Source of the DNA: Granulicella tundricola MP5ACTX9
GTDB lineage: Bacteria; Acidobacteriota; Terriglobia; Terriglobales; Acidobacteriaceae
Assembly (NCBI RefSeq): GCF_000178975.2
Contig: NC_015064.1
Location: 3,162,001-3,226,000, forward strand
Length of the DNA: 64,000 nucleotides
Direction of reading: 5' to 3'
This document shows, in pieces, positions 33,737-42,779 of the stretch; the stretch's first letter is position 1, and the number at the start of each line of letters is the position of its first letter. The notes under the pieces were generated by a model that ran no database searches, had not been told where the DNA came from, and worked only from the letters and a program-made list of their open reading frames with translations. Made by a program: the position numbers and the translations under genes.

Positions 33737-34318
33737 ATGCTACGATCTACCATGTTCCGGACCAGTCTTAGGGCCTTGTTTGTCATCGTTGCGGTCGGGG
33801 AGGGCATGGCCCAGCAGCTCCCCGGCACTATTCCAGGCCAGACTGTGCCATCCGGCAATTCAGGCTACCGCATCATCAGTCCGCTCACGCTGCCTGTCCT
33901 CACCCCCGGAGTGGTGGAGTTGATGGAGCTGGAAGGACGCTTCCAGGAAGCGGTCGCCGCAGGCGGGGGCAAGGTCTTTTCAGAGTGGTTTGCAGACGAT
34001 GCCGTCGTTCTCAATAACGGCAAACCCGCCATCCTGGGTCGCGGCGCCATCACGGCCCAGGCCCAGTGGGACCCCAAAAGCTACCAGCTCACCTGGAACC
34101 CCCAAGGCGCGCAGATGGGCCCGTCCAACGACATGGGCTTCACCTGGGGGCACTACGACGGCAAATCAATCAACCCGGACGGACATCCAACCGTGACTTC
34201 AGGACGTTATTTTACGGTGTGGAGAAAATCCAAGGATGGCGTCTGGAAGGTCATCCTGGACGCCAGTGCGAACGAGCCACCTGGAGCCGGAGATTGCTGC
34301 TCGCTCCCCAAACCCTGA
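33737..34318 (+). CDS. Exported SnoaL-like/DUF4440 protein
   Basis: A 193-residue protein with a signal peptide (MFRTSLRALFVIVAVGEGMAQ) and an NTF2-like domain: MELEGRFQEAVAAGGGKVFSEWFADDAVVLNNGKPAILGRGAI, then GRYFTVWRKSKDGVWKVILDAS. This is the pattern of DUF4440/SnoaL-like proteins, which include ketosteroid-isomerase-type folds; substrate unknown. Starts at 33737 or 33752 are both possible. It lies 17 bases after the tricorn-like gene and could be co-transcribed. Confidence 0.78.
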   Translation: MLRSTMFRTSLRALFVIVAVGEGMAQQLPGTIPGQTVPSGNSGYRIISPLTLPVLTPGVVELMELEGRFQEAVAAGGGKVFSEWFADDAVVLNNGKPAILGRGAITAQAQWDPKSYQLTWNPQGAQMGPSNDMGFTWGHYDGKSINPDGHPTVTSGRYFTVWRKSKDGVWKVILDASANEPPGAGDCCSLPKP

Positions 34319-34417
34319 GCGATCCGTGCGCCTGCAGGATCGAAGCTCTTGATTGCATCATCCCCCGTAAGTATTACAGCCAATCTCGCCCGCCCTCCTT
34401 ACCATGGCAACTAAGCG

Positions 34418-36811
34418 ATGAAAACTCTCTCCAGAGACGAAGCGCTACGGCTTGAAGCCCTCGAGGAATACGAGGTCATCGGAACCGCGCCTGATTCTGG
34501 AATCGACGACCTTACGCAGCTCGCCGCGCAGATCTGCGGCACCTCCATGGCGGGCATCTCGCTCGTGGGGGCAGATGCCGTTTACTTTCAATCCCGTTTC
34601 GGACCGGGTCCACCACGACTGCCGCGCGGAAGCGTCCCCTGCGAGACCGCGATCCTGGGCGATTCGGTCTATGAGATCCCGGACGCGCGTTACCATCGCG
34701 ACTACCGTCCGGACGGCATCATGGTCGCCGGCCGAGTCACCCGTTTCTACGCCGGTGCGCCCCTCGCCGGGGGTGCGGGCATCAACATCGGCTGTCTCTT
34801 CGTGCAGGACTCCGCACCGCGCACCCTATCGGAGACCCAGAAAAGCGCGCTCCAGGTGCTTGCCCGCCAGGTCACCACACGCTTTGAACTCAATGCCCGC
34901 GTCCGTCACATGGACCGCGCCGGTCGATCGCGGCTGCGCGTCGAAAGCGCCCTCAGCGTCGAACGCAACTTCGTCTCCGCCATGCTCGATACTGTAGGTG
35001 CGCTGGTCCTCGTGCGCGATACCGCCGGCCGCATCGTGCGCTTCAACCGCACCTGCGAAGCCGTTTCCGGTTACGATCTGCAATCCATGGTCGGCCGTTA
35101 CGTCTGGGAGAAACTCATCCCGGAAAACGAGGTCGCGGAATCCGTCTCGACCTTTGAGCGCATCGTCAACGGCTCGTCCCCTACCAGCTTTGAAAACCAC
35201 TGGCTCCGCCGGGATGGCAGCCTCCGCCGCATCGCCTGGTCCGCCACCGCGCTCGTCGATCCCCAGGGGCAGACCAACTTCATCATCTCCACCGGCATTG
35301 ACGTCACCGAGCAGCGCGAGGCGGAAGACACCCTACGCGAAAGCGAAGCACGCTACCGCCAGCTGATCGAAGGCTCGCTGGGCATGGTCTGCACGCACGA
35401 CCTGGAAGGCAAGCTGCTCTCCGTCAACCTGCACGGTGCTCAAAGCGTCGGGTATGAGGTCGAGGAGCTGATCGGCCGCAACCTCGCTCTGCTACTCGCA
35501 CCGTCACGCAGACCACATTTCCAGGACTATCTCCGCCAGGTCCAGCAGACCGGCGAAGCCCAGGGCCGCCTTTACCTCACGCATCGCAACGGAAGCGAAC
35601 GCATCATCGCCTACCGCAACAAGCTCATCGAGATCGCGGGGCGCGAGCCTTACGTCCTCGGCTTCGGCGTCGATATCTCCGAGCAGGTTCAGGCGGAAGG
35701 CAAGCTGCGCAACCTCATCGACCAGTCCAACTCCATCCTGGAATCGGTCGGCGACGGCATCTACGGACTCGATCTTGAAGGCCGGGTCACCGTCGTCAAT
35801 CCCGCAGCCGCGCAGATGCTCGGCTACAAGCCCCATGAGCTTCTGGGCCGCAACATGCATGAGGTCATCCACCACACCCGCGCCGACGGCTCCGCGCACG
35901 ACTTCCATGACTGCGCCGTCATGCGTGCCATCGATGCGCTTGACACCATGCGCGTCTCGGACGAGGTCTTCTGGCGCAAGGACGGCACCTGCTTCCCGGT
36001 CGAGTACGTCGCTCGTCCGCAGATCGAGGCCTCCGAAGACGGCATCCGCCCCGGCCGCGCCGTCGGTGTCGTCGTCGCCTTCGCCGATACCACGGAGCGC
36101 CGCCAGCTCGACCGCATGAAGGACGAGTTCATCTCAACCGTCTCTCATGAACTGCGCACGCCGCTCACCTCCCTGCGCGCAGCCCTGGGCCTCGTCACCG
36201 GTGGTGCTTTAGCCACGCGTCCGGACAAGATGAAGCAGATGCTTCAGATCGCCATCGCCAACACCGATCGACTCGTCCGCCTCGTCAACGACATCCTGGA
36301 TATCGAGCGCATCGGCAGCGGGAGTTCTGAACTGCGTCCCGTCATGTCCGCCGCAGAAGACCTGCTGGAACGCGCCACCAAGATCCACCAGGGCGCCACC
36401 TTCAAGCACAACGTGCGCTTCCGCGTGGAAAGCAACGATGTCCGCGTCTGGGCAGATCCCGACCGCATCCTGCAGGCGCTCTCTAACCTCATCTCCAACG
36501 CCATCAAGTTTTCGCCGCCCGAAGGCGAGATCACCCTCACCGCCCGCTACCTCGACGAACAGGAAGCCCAGTTCGACATCAGCGACCAGGGTCCGGGCAT
36601 CCCGCAGGATCGGCTTGAAAATATCTTCGAGCGCTTCCAGCAGGTCGACGCCTCAGACACCCGCGCCATGGGCGGCACCGGCCTCGGGCTCGCCATCTGC
36701 CGCAGCATCATCGCCCAGCACGGCGGCCGCATCTGGGCCTCCAGCCCCCCGGGCAAGGGCGCAACCTTCCACTTCACCTTGCCCACCAAGGCCGTCGCCC
36801 ATCTCCGCTAA
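34418..36811 (+). CDS. Sensor histidine kinase with GAF and multiple PAS domains
   Basis: A 797-residue soluble-looking kinase. Order: a GAF domain (about 1-165; LAAQICGTSMAGISLVGADAVYFQSRFG), then three PAS domains (about 185-300, 305-425, 430-560; NFIISTGIDVTEQREAEDTL, YVLGFGVDISEQVQAE and AFADTTERRQLDRMKDEF mark their ends). The HisKA domain has phospho-accepting H577 in STVSHELRTPLTSLR, and an HATPase follows (DQGPGIPQDRLENIFERF, GGTGLGLAI). No TM helix is evident, so it probably senses cytoplasmic or redox/light signals. No response regulator is adjacent. Confidence 0.93.
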   Translation: MKTLSRDEALRLEALEEYEVIGTAPDSGIDDLTQLAAQICGTSMAGISLVGADAVYFQSRFGPGPPRLPRGSVPCETAILGDSVYEIPDARYHRDYRPDGIMVAGRVTRFYAGAPLAGGAGINIGCLFVQDSAPRTLSETQKSALQVLARQVTTRFELNARVRHMDRAGRSRLRVESALSVERNFVSAMLDTVGALVLVRDTAGRIVRFNRTCEAVSGYDLQSMVGRYVWEKLIPENEVAESVSTFERIVNGSSPTSFENHWLRRDGSLRRIAWSATALVDPQGQTNFIISTGIDVTEQREAEDTLRESEARYRQLIEGSLGMVCTHDLEGKLLSVNLHGAQSVGYEVEELIGRNLALLLAPSRRPHFQDYLRQVQQTGEAQGRLYLTHRNGSERIIAYRNKLIEIAGREPYVLGFGVDISEQVQAEGKLRNLIDQSNSILESVGDGIYGLDLEGRVTVVNPAAAQMLGYKPHELLGRNMHEVIHHTRADGSAHDFHDCAVMRAIDALDTMRVSDEVFWRKDGTCFPVEYVARPQIEASEDGIRPGRAVGVVVAFADTTERRQLDRMKDEFISTVSHELRTPLTSLRAALGLVTGGALATRPDKMKQMLQIAIANTDRLVRLVNDILDIERIGSGSSELRPVMSAAEDLLERATKIHQGATFKHNVRFRVESNDVRVWADPDRILQALSNLISNAIKFSPPEGEITLTARYLDEQEAQFDISDQGPGIPQDRLENIFERFQQVDASDTRAMGGTGLGLAICRSIIAQHGGRIWASSPPGKGATFHFTLPTKAVAHLR

Positions 36812-36821
36812 AACTGGGTGC

Positions 36822-36847
36822 CCCACGTCTCGATTCTGAGACGTGGG
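36822..36847. repeat. Palindrome between convergent genes (terminator or REP-like)
   Basis: A perfect 10-bp stem, CCCACGTCTC / GAGACGTGGG with a 6-base loop, lies 10 bases after the kinase stop and 11 bases before the acs stop. It has no T tract. Placement suggests bidirectional termination. The GGGTGCCCCAC flank resembles an intergenic repeat I recall from related acidobacteria. Confidence 0.6.
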
Positions 36848-36858
36848 TTGGACCACCC

Positions 36859-38871
36859 TTACTCCTCGTTCCCCCGAAGACTAGCAATTACATTGAAGTC
36901 TTCCAGCGTCGTCGTATCCCCCGTCACCGTCCCGGTCGTCGCAAGCTCCCGCAGCAGACGCCGCATGATCTTGCCGGACCGCGTCTTCGGCAGCGACTGC
37001 GTGAACCGCAGGTCATCCGGCCGCGCCAGCGCACCGATCTCCTTCGCCACCCACTGCCGCAGTTCGTTCTTCAACTCATCCGATGGCTCATGGCCCTCCT
37101 CAAGCGACACGAACGCAGAGATCGCCTGCCCCTTCATCTCATCCGGCCGCCCGACGACCGCAGCCTCGGCCACCTTGGGATGTGCCACCAGCGCGGACTC
37201 GATCTCCATCGTCCCCAGCCGATGCCCGCTGACGTTGATCACGTCGTCCACGCGCCCCATCAGCCAGTAGTATCCATCCGCATCGCATCGCGCGCCGTCG
37301 CCGGTGAAGTACGCCCCCGGAATCTCAGAGAAGTAAGCCTGCTTGTACCGCTCCGCATCTCCATAGATCGTCCGTGCCATCGAGGGCCAAGGCTTGCGGA
37401 TCACCAGCAACCCGCCCTGCCCCGCAGGCACCGGCTCGCCTTCTTTTGTAACAATCTCAGGCACAATCCCAAAGAAAGGCCGCGTCGCCGATCCCGGCTT
37501 CGTCGCCACCGCGCCCGGCACCGGCGCGATCATGTGAGCACCCGTCTCCGTCTGCCACCATGTATCGACGATGGGGCATTTCTCATGCCCAATCTCCCGG
37601 TAATACCACATCCAAGACTCAGGATTGATCGGCTCACCCACCGTCCCCAGCAGCCGCAGCGAAGCCAGTGAGTACGGCTTCAACCACTCGCCGCCCCACT
37701 TGATGAACGACCGGATCGCCGTCGGAGCCGTGTAGAACACCGTCACCTTGTGATCGTCGATCAGCTTCCAGAACCGGTCCGGCTGCGGATGATTTGGCGC
37801 ACCCTCATACATCAGCACCGTAGCGCCATTCTGCAGCGGCCCATAGACCACGTAGCTATGCCCCGTCACCCATCCGATATCCGCCGTACACCAGTACACA
37901 TCCTCTTCCCGCAGGTCGAAGTTGTACTTGCTCGTCAGATACGTCCCCACGGAGTACCCACCCGTCGTATGCACCAGCCCCTTCGGCTTGCCCGTCGTCC
38001 CGGACGTGTAGAGGATGTAGAGCGGATCTTCCGACTCCATCGCCTCCGCCACGCAAGCCTGCCCCGCAAACTTCGCACTCTCCTCATCCAGCCAGAGGTC
38101 GCGCCCTTCCTTCATCGCCACCGCGGTCCCGCTGCGCCGATGCACCAGCACGCTCTCCACACCCGGGCACTTCTCCAGCGCCTCATCCACGATGGCCTTC
38201 AGCTTGACCTCGCCCCCGCGCCGGTACGACGTATCCTGCGTCAGCACCACCTTGCACTCCGAGTCGTTGATCCGGTCTACCAGCGCATGCGCCGCAAACC
38301 CACCGAAGATCACGTTATGCACCGCCCCCACACGCGCACAGGCCAGCAGCGCAATCGCAAGCTCCGGGCACATCCCCATGTAGATCGCCACGCGGTCGCC
38401 CTTCTTCACACCCAGCGACTTCAGCACATTCCCGAACACCTGTACCTGCTCCAGCAGGTCGCCATACGTCAGCCGTTTTACCTCACCCGGCTCACCCTCC
38501 CACACGATGGCGACCTTATCCCGCCGCACCCCCAACGCATGACGATCCACACAGTTGTGGCAAAGATTCAGCCGCCCACCCTCAAACCAACGCGCCGACC
38601 CCATCTCACCTTGAACCACGGAGGTAAACGGCGTAAACCACTCCAGTTCGTTCGCAGCGTCGCTCCAGAAGCCTTCAGGATCGTCGACGCTCCGCTTGTA
38701 CATCGCCTCATAGTCGTCCAGCGACGTTACATGGGCCTTCGCCGCAAACTCCGCAGGCGGTGCAAAGACGCGGTCTTCCCGCAGAAACGAGTGCATATTC
38801 GTGTGAACGGTGGTGCTTTCCGTGGCGCTGTTGCTGGAGCTGGACACGCTTGAATTCCCCCTTGAGACCAT
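36859..38871 (-). CDS. acs: Acetyl-coenzyme A synthetase
   Basis: A 670-residue AMP-forming ligase activating acetate to acetyl-CoA. It has the AMP-binding motif [11 protein letters not shown] at 288-298, [37 protein letters not shown], and the catalytic lysine K634 in [10 protein letters not shown], which is also the usual acetylation site. The first 25 residues (Ser/Thr-rich) precede the conserved region, so a start at 38796 is conceivable. It is divergent from an OFA transporter, which would fit uptake and activation of small carboxylates. Confidence 0.97.
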   Translation of the reverse strand: MVSRGNSSVSSSSNSATESTTVHTNMHSFLREDRVFAPPAEFAAKAHVTSLDDYEAMYKRSVDDPEGFWSDAANELEWFTPFTSVVQGEMGSARWFEGGRLNLCHNCVDRHALGVRRDKVAIVWEGEPGEVKRLTYGDLLEQVQVFGNVLKSLGVKKGDRVAIYMGMCPELAIALLACARVGAVHNVIFGGFAAHALVDRINDSECKVVLTQDTSYRRGGEVKLKAIVDEALEKCPGVESVLVHRRSGTAVAMKEGRDLWLDEESAKFAGQACVAEAMESEDPLYILYTSGTTGKPKGLVHTTGGYSVGTYLTSKYNFDLREEDVYWCTADIGWVTGHSYVVYGPLQNGATVLMYEGAPNHPQPDRFWKLIDDHKVTVFYTAPTAIRSFIKWGGEWLKPYSLASLRLLGTVGEPINPESWMWYYREIGHEKCPIVDTWWQTETGAHMIAPVPGAVATKPGSATRPFFGIVPEIVTKEGEPVPAGQGGLLVIRKPWPSMARTIYGDAERYKQAYFSEIPGAYFTGDGARCDADGYYWLMGRVDDVINVSGHRLGTMEIESALVAHPKVAEAAVVGRPDEMKGQAISAFVSLEEGHEPSDELKNELRQWVAKEIGALARPDDLRFTQSLPKTRSGKIMRRLLRELATTGTVTGDTTTLEDFNVIASLRGNEE

Positions 38872-39080
38872 CCTCGAAAAGGTACGCTATGCGCCATACC
38901 AAGAGCAATTTGTCCCAATTCCATACACCAAACAAAGAAATGAGATCATAGACCGCTGTTCAAACGTCTATTAACTCATGTACATATGTACTCGTACACT
39001 GGTCCGGCGACCGCTTTGACGAGATCACTCGCTAGCCATCGGCGTCGCGCACCCACATTTTGCCTTCCAGGAGTTTTACG

Positions 39081-40292
39081 ATGAGCACGTTGAATCGGTG
39101 GTGGATCGCCCTTGCCGGCATTCTGTTGCAAATGGCTCTCGGAGCCGTCTATGCCTGGAGCGTCTTTCGCGCGCCTCTCGCCAAGCAGTTTCACTGGTCC
39201 ATCTCTGAGGTCACCCTCACCTTCACCATCGCCATCATGGTGCTCGGCTTCGCCTCCTTCTTCGGCGGCCTCTGGCTCAAGAAAGTCGGCCCCCGTGTCG
39301 TAGCGCTCACTGGCGGCGCACTCTACGGGATCGGCGTCTTCCTCGCCAGCTTCTCTTCCATCGGCCTGTGGTGGCTCTATTTGACCTACGGCGTCATCGG
39401 CGGTATCGGCCTGGGCTTCGCCTATATCGTTCCCGTAGCCGTCCTCCTCAAGTGGTTCCCGGATAAGCGCGGCCTCATGACCGGCATCGCCGTCGGCGGC
39501 TTCGGGGCCGGAGCCCTGGTCACCGCGCCCATCGCCACGCGCCTCATTCAGAGCATCGGCGTCCTGCATACCTTCGCCTATCTCGGCATCGCCTTCCTCA
39601 TCGTCACCGTGGCCGCAGCCACCTTCATGCAGAACCCGCCCGAAGGCTGGCAGCCGGAAGGCTGGACCCCCACCCAGAAGCAGCTCGTCCAGGAGCACGC
39701 ACGCAGCTTCACCCTCGGCGAGGCGCTCAAGACCTGGCAGTGGTGGGCGCTCTGGCTCCTGCTCTTCCTCAATACGTCTGCGGGTATCTCGATCATCTCC
39801 CAGGAAGCTCCCATGTTCCAGGAGTTTGCCCGTGCCACCGCCATCATCGCGGCAGGCATGGTCGGCATCGTCAGTATCGGCAACGCGCTTGGACGAGTCT
39901 TCTGGGCCTGGGTGTCGGACACGCTCGGTCGACGTATGACCTTCGTCTCCATGTTCGTCATTCAGATCCTGCTCTTCTGGCTCCTGCCGAGCCTGCATGC
40001 CGTTCCCATCGTCACCGCCATCAGCTTCATCATCCTCATGTGCTACGGCGGCGGCTTCGGCACCATGCCGGCGTTTGCAGCAGACTACTTCGGGCCGGCC
40101 AACGTGGGTTCGATCTATGGCCTGATGCTCACCGCATGGGGCTTCGCCAGCGCCTTCGGTCCTCTGCTCATCGCGCATCTGCGGCAGTCCAGCGGCACCT
40201 ACGCGAGCGGTCTGCACATCATCGCGATGATCATGGCCGTCTCTGCTCTGCTGCCTCTCGTCGTCAGACCGCCTGCCGTCGCAAAGGCTTGA
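39081..40292 (+). CDS. OFA-family MFS transporter (oxalate/formate antiporter-like)
   Basis: About 403 residues from MSTLNRWWIALAGILLQMALG, chosen because AGGAG lies about 9 bases upstream. It has 12 TM segments with the OFA signatures GAVYAWSVFRAPLAKQFHWS, GGIGLGFAYIVPVAVLLKWFPDKRGLMTGIAVGGFG, and GGGFGTMPAFAADYFG. The family exchanges or imports small carboxylates such as oxalate or formate; many members are uncharacterised. A role in acetate or pyruvate transport is suggested only by the divergent acs gene. Confidence 0.88.
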   Translation: MSTLNRWWIALAGILLQMALGAVYAWSVFRAPLAKQFHWSISEVTLTFTIAIMVLGFASFFGGLWLKKVGPRVVALTGGALYGIGVFLASFSSIGLWWLYLTYGVIGGIGLGFAYIVPVAVLLKWFPDKRGLMTGIAVGGFGAGALVTAPIATRLIQSIGVLHTFAYLGIAFLIVTVAAATFMQNPPEGWQPEGWTPTQKQLVQEHARSFTLGEALKTWQWWALWLLLFLNTSAGISIISQEAPMFQEFARATAIIAAGMVGIVSIGNALGRVFWAWVSDTLGRRMTFVSMFVIQILLFWLLPSLHAVPIVTAISFIILMCYGGGFGTMPAFAADYFGPANVGSIYGLMLTAWGFASAFGPLLIAHLRQSSGTYASGLHIIAMIMAVSALLPLVVRPPAVAKA

Positions 40293-40454
40293 AAACAAGG
40301 ACAAAACTACCCACGACCCACGAAGCTTATTCCCTTTATCGGGAGTAATTTTCGTGGGTCATTAGTTGTACAACCATAACCTTGTAGCGAGGCGCAAATT
40401 GACGATAGGGTAAACACAGACAGGTTGTTTCAACGTCCCCTGAGGTCACACACT
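40293..40454. other. Spacer with a long inverted repeat after the OFA gene
   Basis: GACCCACGAA (40315-40324) pairs perfectly with TTCGTGGGTC (40351-40360). Inside it, CCC and GGG flank a small TTTATC loop. It starts 23 bases after the OFA transporter stop and could terminate that gene, although no T tract follows. The remainder shows nothing recognisable. Confidence 0.4.
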
Positions 40455-40565
40455 ATGCCCGATATCGCCATCGCAGCCAGCTTCATCCTCATCATCCTTA
40501 TCCCTTGCCTCGTCGCGATGACCTCGGTCGAAAAGTCAGAGCCGGCACCCACCCGCAACCGCTAG
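40455..40565 (+). CDS. Very small one-TM protein, unknown
   Basis: A 36-residue frame reading MPDIAIAASFILIILIPCLV then AMTSVEKSEPAPTRNR. It has one clear hydrophobic helix and a charged tail, with GAGGT about 10 bases upstream of the ATG. The strong hydrophobic block and ribosome site favour a real gene, but nothing more can be said without homologues. Confidence 0.45.
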   Translation: MPDIAIAASFILIILIPCLVAMTSVEKSEPAPTRNR

Positions 40566-40603
40566 TCACCTCCGGCCTTAGACCCCGCTGCTAGACTGAG
40601 CCT

Positions 40604-40786
40604 GTGACCTTCCCGCTCTCAGTCTGCATCGGATTCTTCCTGGGCTTCGTCTTTGGAGTGGGCTGCGCGCTTGCGGTGATGTACTCCATCTACATGGGCG
40701 GCTACCGCGCCGCGGTTCGCGACTCCATCCTGCCCACGCAGCCCGAGCGCCTCACCAAGGCTCTTGCCAAGCTCAAGCCGGCTTAG
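40604..40786 (+). CDS. Small one- or two-TM protein, unknown
   Basis: A 60-residue frame starting at GTG: MTFPLSVCIGFFLGFVFGVG, then CALAVMYSIYMGGYRAAVRDSILPTQPERLTKALAKL. The N-terminal half is a glycine-rich membrane helix and the C-terminal half is basic and cytoplasmic-looking. It ends with a 4-base convergent overlap with the DUF421 gene. No family recognised. Confidence 0.5.
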   Translation: MTFPLSVCIGFFLGFVFGVGCALAVMYSIYMGGYRAAVRDSILPTQPERLTKALAKLKPA

Positions 40787-41364
40787 GCATCGGCTCGCCG
40801 GTTCAGTTCCGATCGCAGCTCCCTCACCTCGCGCGTCAGCGTCTCCACCGCCTTCATCAGATCGCTGGAGTGAACATCCTCCGCGCTCGGCGTCATGCCC
40901 TCGACATAGAACGTCCCATTCGGCTCGAGCACGCACTTCCTTACCTGACTCACGCTGTCGAAGCTCTGCTTGTGCAGCACGGACAGGAGTTCGACCTCGG
41001 TCAGCGTCTCCCGCTTCAACGCTTCATAGTCGACGATACCGTCCAGGATCAAGAGCGTCTCCGTTCCCTCCAACGCATCGTTCAGCTTCGGAACCTTGAA
41101 CAGGATCCGCATCAACACCCAGTTGATCGCCAGCAGCGCAAACGCACCCACCACGCCGCCCGTCACCGAGTTATCGTCCCCAATGATCGCGTTCTGCACC
41201 GTATTCGACAAGCTCAGCAGAACCACCAGGTCGAACGGGTTCAACTGCGCCAGCTCACGCTTGCCGAACAGACGCAGAAACACGATCAGCACCAGGTACA
41301 CGATCATCGGCCGCAGAATCTTCTCCAGCAGCGGCAGGTGCATGTGAAACATACTCTCGATCAA
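40783..41364 (-). CDS. DUF421 (YetF/YcaP-like) membrane protein
   Basis: A 193-residue protein with an N-terminal membrane part of about three helices (PMIVYLVLIVFLRLFGKREL; LNPFDLVVLLSLSNTVQNAI; VVGAFALLAINWVLMRILF). The conserved cytoplasmic domain follows (GTETLLILDGIVDYEALKRETLTEVELLSVLHKQSFDSVSQVRKCVLEPNGTFYV). This is the DUF421 family; YetF relatives are linked to spore or envelope functions in Bacillus, but the role here is unknown. It lies downstream of galE on the same strand. Confidence 0.88.
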   Translation of the reverse strand: MIESMFHMHLPLLEKILRPMIVYLVLIVFLRLFGKRELAQLNPFDLVVLLSLSNTVQNAIIGDDNSVTGGVVGAFALLAINWVLMRILFKVPKLNDALEGTETLLILDGIVDYEALKRETLTEVELLSVLHKQSFDSVSQVRKCVLEPNGTFYVEGMTPSAEDVHSSDLMKAVETLTREVRELRSELNRRADA

Positions 41365-41391
41365 GCGAACTCTCCCTCCTCGTGACTAAAA

Positions 41392-42360
41392 CTAGCGATG
41401 CAGCTGCTGATGCCAGATCCATGCGCTCTCGATGATGCTGTCCAGCTTCGCAAACTGAGGCTTCCAACCCAACTCCTGCTGGATCTTCTCAGAGCTTGCC
41501 ACCAGCACCGCAGGATCGCCCGGACGGCGAGGACATAGTTCCACCGGAATCTCCTTGCCCGTCACCCGCCGCACAGACTCGATCACCTCCAGCACCGTGA
41601 AACCCGTTCCGCTGCCCAGGTTATAGATCAGCGGAGCCTTGTCTTCGAGAGCCGCCAGCGCCAGCAGATGCGCATCCGCCAGGTCCTGCACATGCACATA
41701 GTCGCGCACGCATGTCCCATCGGGCGTGGGATAGTCCTGCCCAAAGATCTTGATACTCGCCCGCCGTCCCAGCGCCACATCCAGCACCAGCGGAATCAGG
41801 TGAGACTCAGGCTCATGATTCTCGCCATATCCGGGAATCGCGCCGGCTACGTTGAAGTACCGCAGCGCCGCATACCGCAGCCCGTGGGAGTGGTGCATCC
41901 AGCGCATCATATGCTCAGAGAGCAGCTTGCTCTCTCCGTACGCGTTCGTCGGCGCCAGCCTGGCCTCTTCGGTGATCGGCGTCTTCTCCGGCTCGCCGTA
42001 GCAGGCAGCGGTGGAGCTGAACACCAGCTTGTTGTGCCCGGTCGCCAGCATCGCCTCCAGCAGCGTCAGCGTTCCCGCCGTGTTGTTGCGGAAGTAAACC
42101 TCCGGCTGCTTCATGCTCTCGCCGGCCTCGATCAGCGCCGCAAAGTGCAGCACGCCATCGAACTTCCCGGCATTCAACGTCTTTTCGAGCAGAGCGCTAT
42201 CTGCCAGATCGCCCTCCACAAACGTCACACCCTCTGCAATCGCCGACCGGCGGCTATGGCAAAGACTGTCGAAAACCGTGACCTCATGGCCCCGCTCCAG
42301 GAGCAGTCGGCTCACCGTTCCGCCGATGTAGCCCGCGCCTCCAGTTACCAGAATCTTCAT
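41392..42360 (-). CDS. galE: UDP-glucose 4-epimerase
   Basis: A 322-residue short-chain dehydrogenase/reductase interconverting UDP-glucose and UDP-galactose. It has the NAD motif GGAGYIGG at the N-terminus, SSTAACYGEPEKTPITE, the catalytic tyrosine/lysine in NAYGESKLLSEHMM, and the C-terminal RPGDPAVLVASSEKIQQELGWKP. MKILVTGGAGYIGG is taken as the start; the frame extends 56 codons further upstream but that part shows no conservation. GGGGAG lies upstream. Substrate could also include UDP-GlcNAc. Confidence 0.94.
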   Translation of the reverse strand: MKILVTGGAGYIGGTVSRLLLERGHEVTVFDSLCHSRRSAIAEGVTFVEGDLADSALLEKTLNAGKFDGVLHFAALIEAGESMKQPEVYFRNNTAGTLTLLEAMLATGHNKLVFSSTAACYGEPEKTPITEEARLAPTNAYGESKLLSEHMMRWMHHSHGLRYAALRYFNVAGAIPGYGENHEPESHLIPLVLDVALGRRASIKIFGQDYPTPDGTCVRDYVHVQDLADAHLLALAALEDKAPLIYNLGSGTGFTVLEVIESVRRVTGKEIPVELCPRRPGDPAVLVASSEKIQQELGWKPQFAKLDSIIESAWIWHQQLHR

Positions 42361-42779
42361 CTGTCCCATCTCCCCTAAATTCTTCACAATGAAACCTTTT
42401 AGTATGCGCTGCAACAAAAGTATCAGTGCGTCGACTACGACTCTCTGGCACACTGTTAAAGAGTTACTTAAGTTTACCGATGACTGTAGTGGGCGTCTCA
42501 CTTCGAACTCGGAAGTCGAACGATCCAAACCATCTACCGGACTCTTTGATTGTCCTCAACCTTGCTCCGTGACTATCGCAGTTCAGCATCAGCAGACTTC
42601 AAAACCCATTATCGGCATCTCACCGATATCGGGTTGATCTTTCAAAGGGCAACAGTACGGGTTTGTCCTCGTTTTACGTTACTTAGGCCGCGCAGACGGT
42701 TGAACCAGGCTCCATCTACAGCATCTCAAATCAACCTCCTCGTCGCCTCCTCGCACCGAGGCCCTCAAAAGGACCTTTT
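42361..42779. other. Divergent spacer between galE and the tonB-like gene
   Basis: These 419 bases hold no convincing gene. The part near galE is AT-richer, with AGTTACTTAAGTTTACC. Near 42600-42625 CACCGATATCGGG contains a short palindrome (CCGATATCGG). Promoters for both divergent genes must lie here, but none can be placed with confidence. AAAGGA precedes the tonB-like start. Confidence 0.4.

Noticed and set aside
38976-40304. 442-codon minus-strand frame opposite the OFA transporter
   Set aside because: Asp/Glu/Gly-rich shadow of a clear 12-TM transporter.
40604-40786. Holin or toxin interpretation of the 60-residue membrane protein
   Set aside because: Hydrophobicity alone does not support it; no lysis or toxin-antitoxin neighbours.
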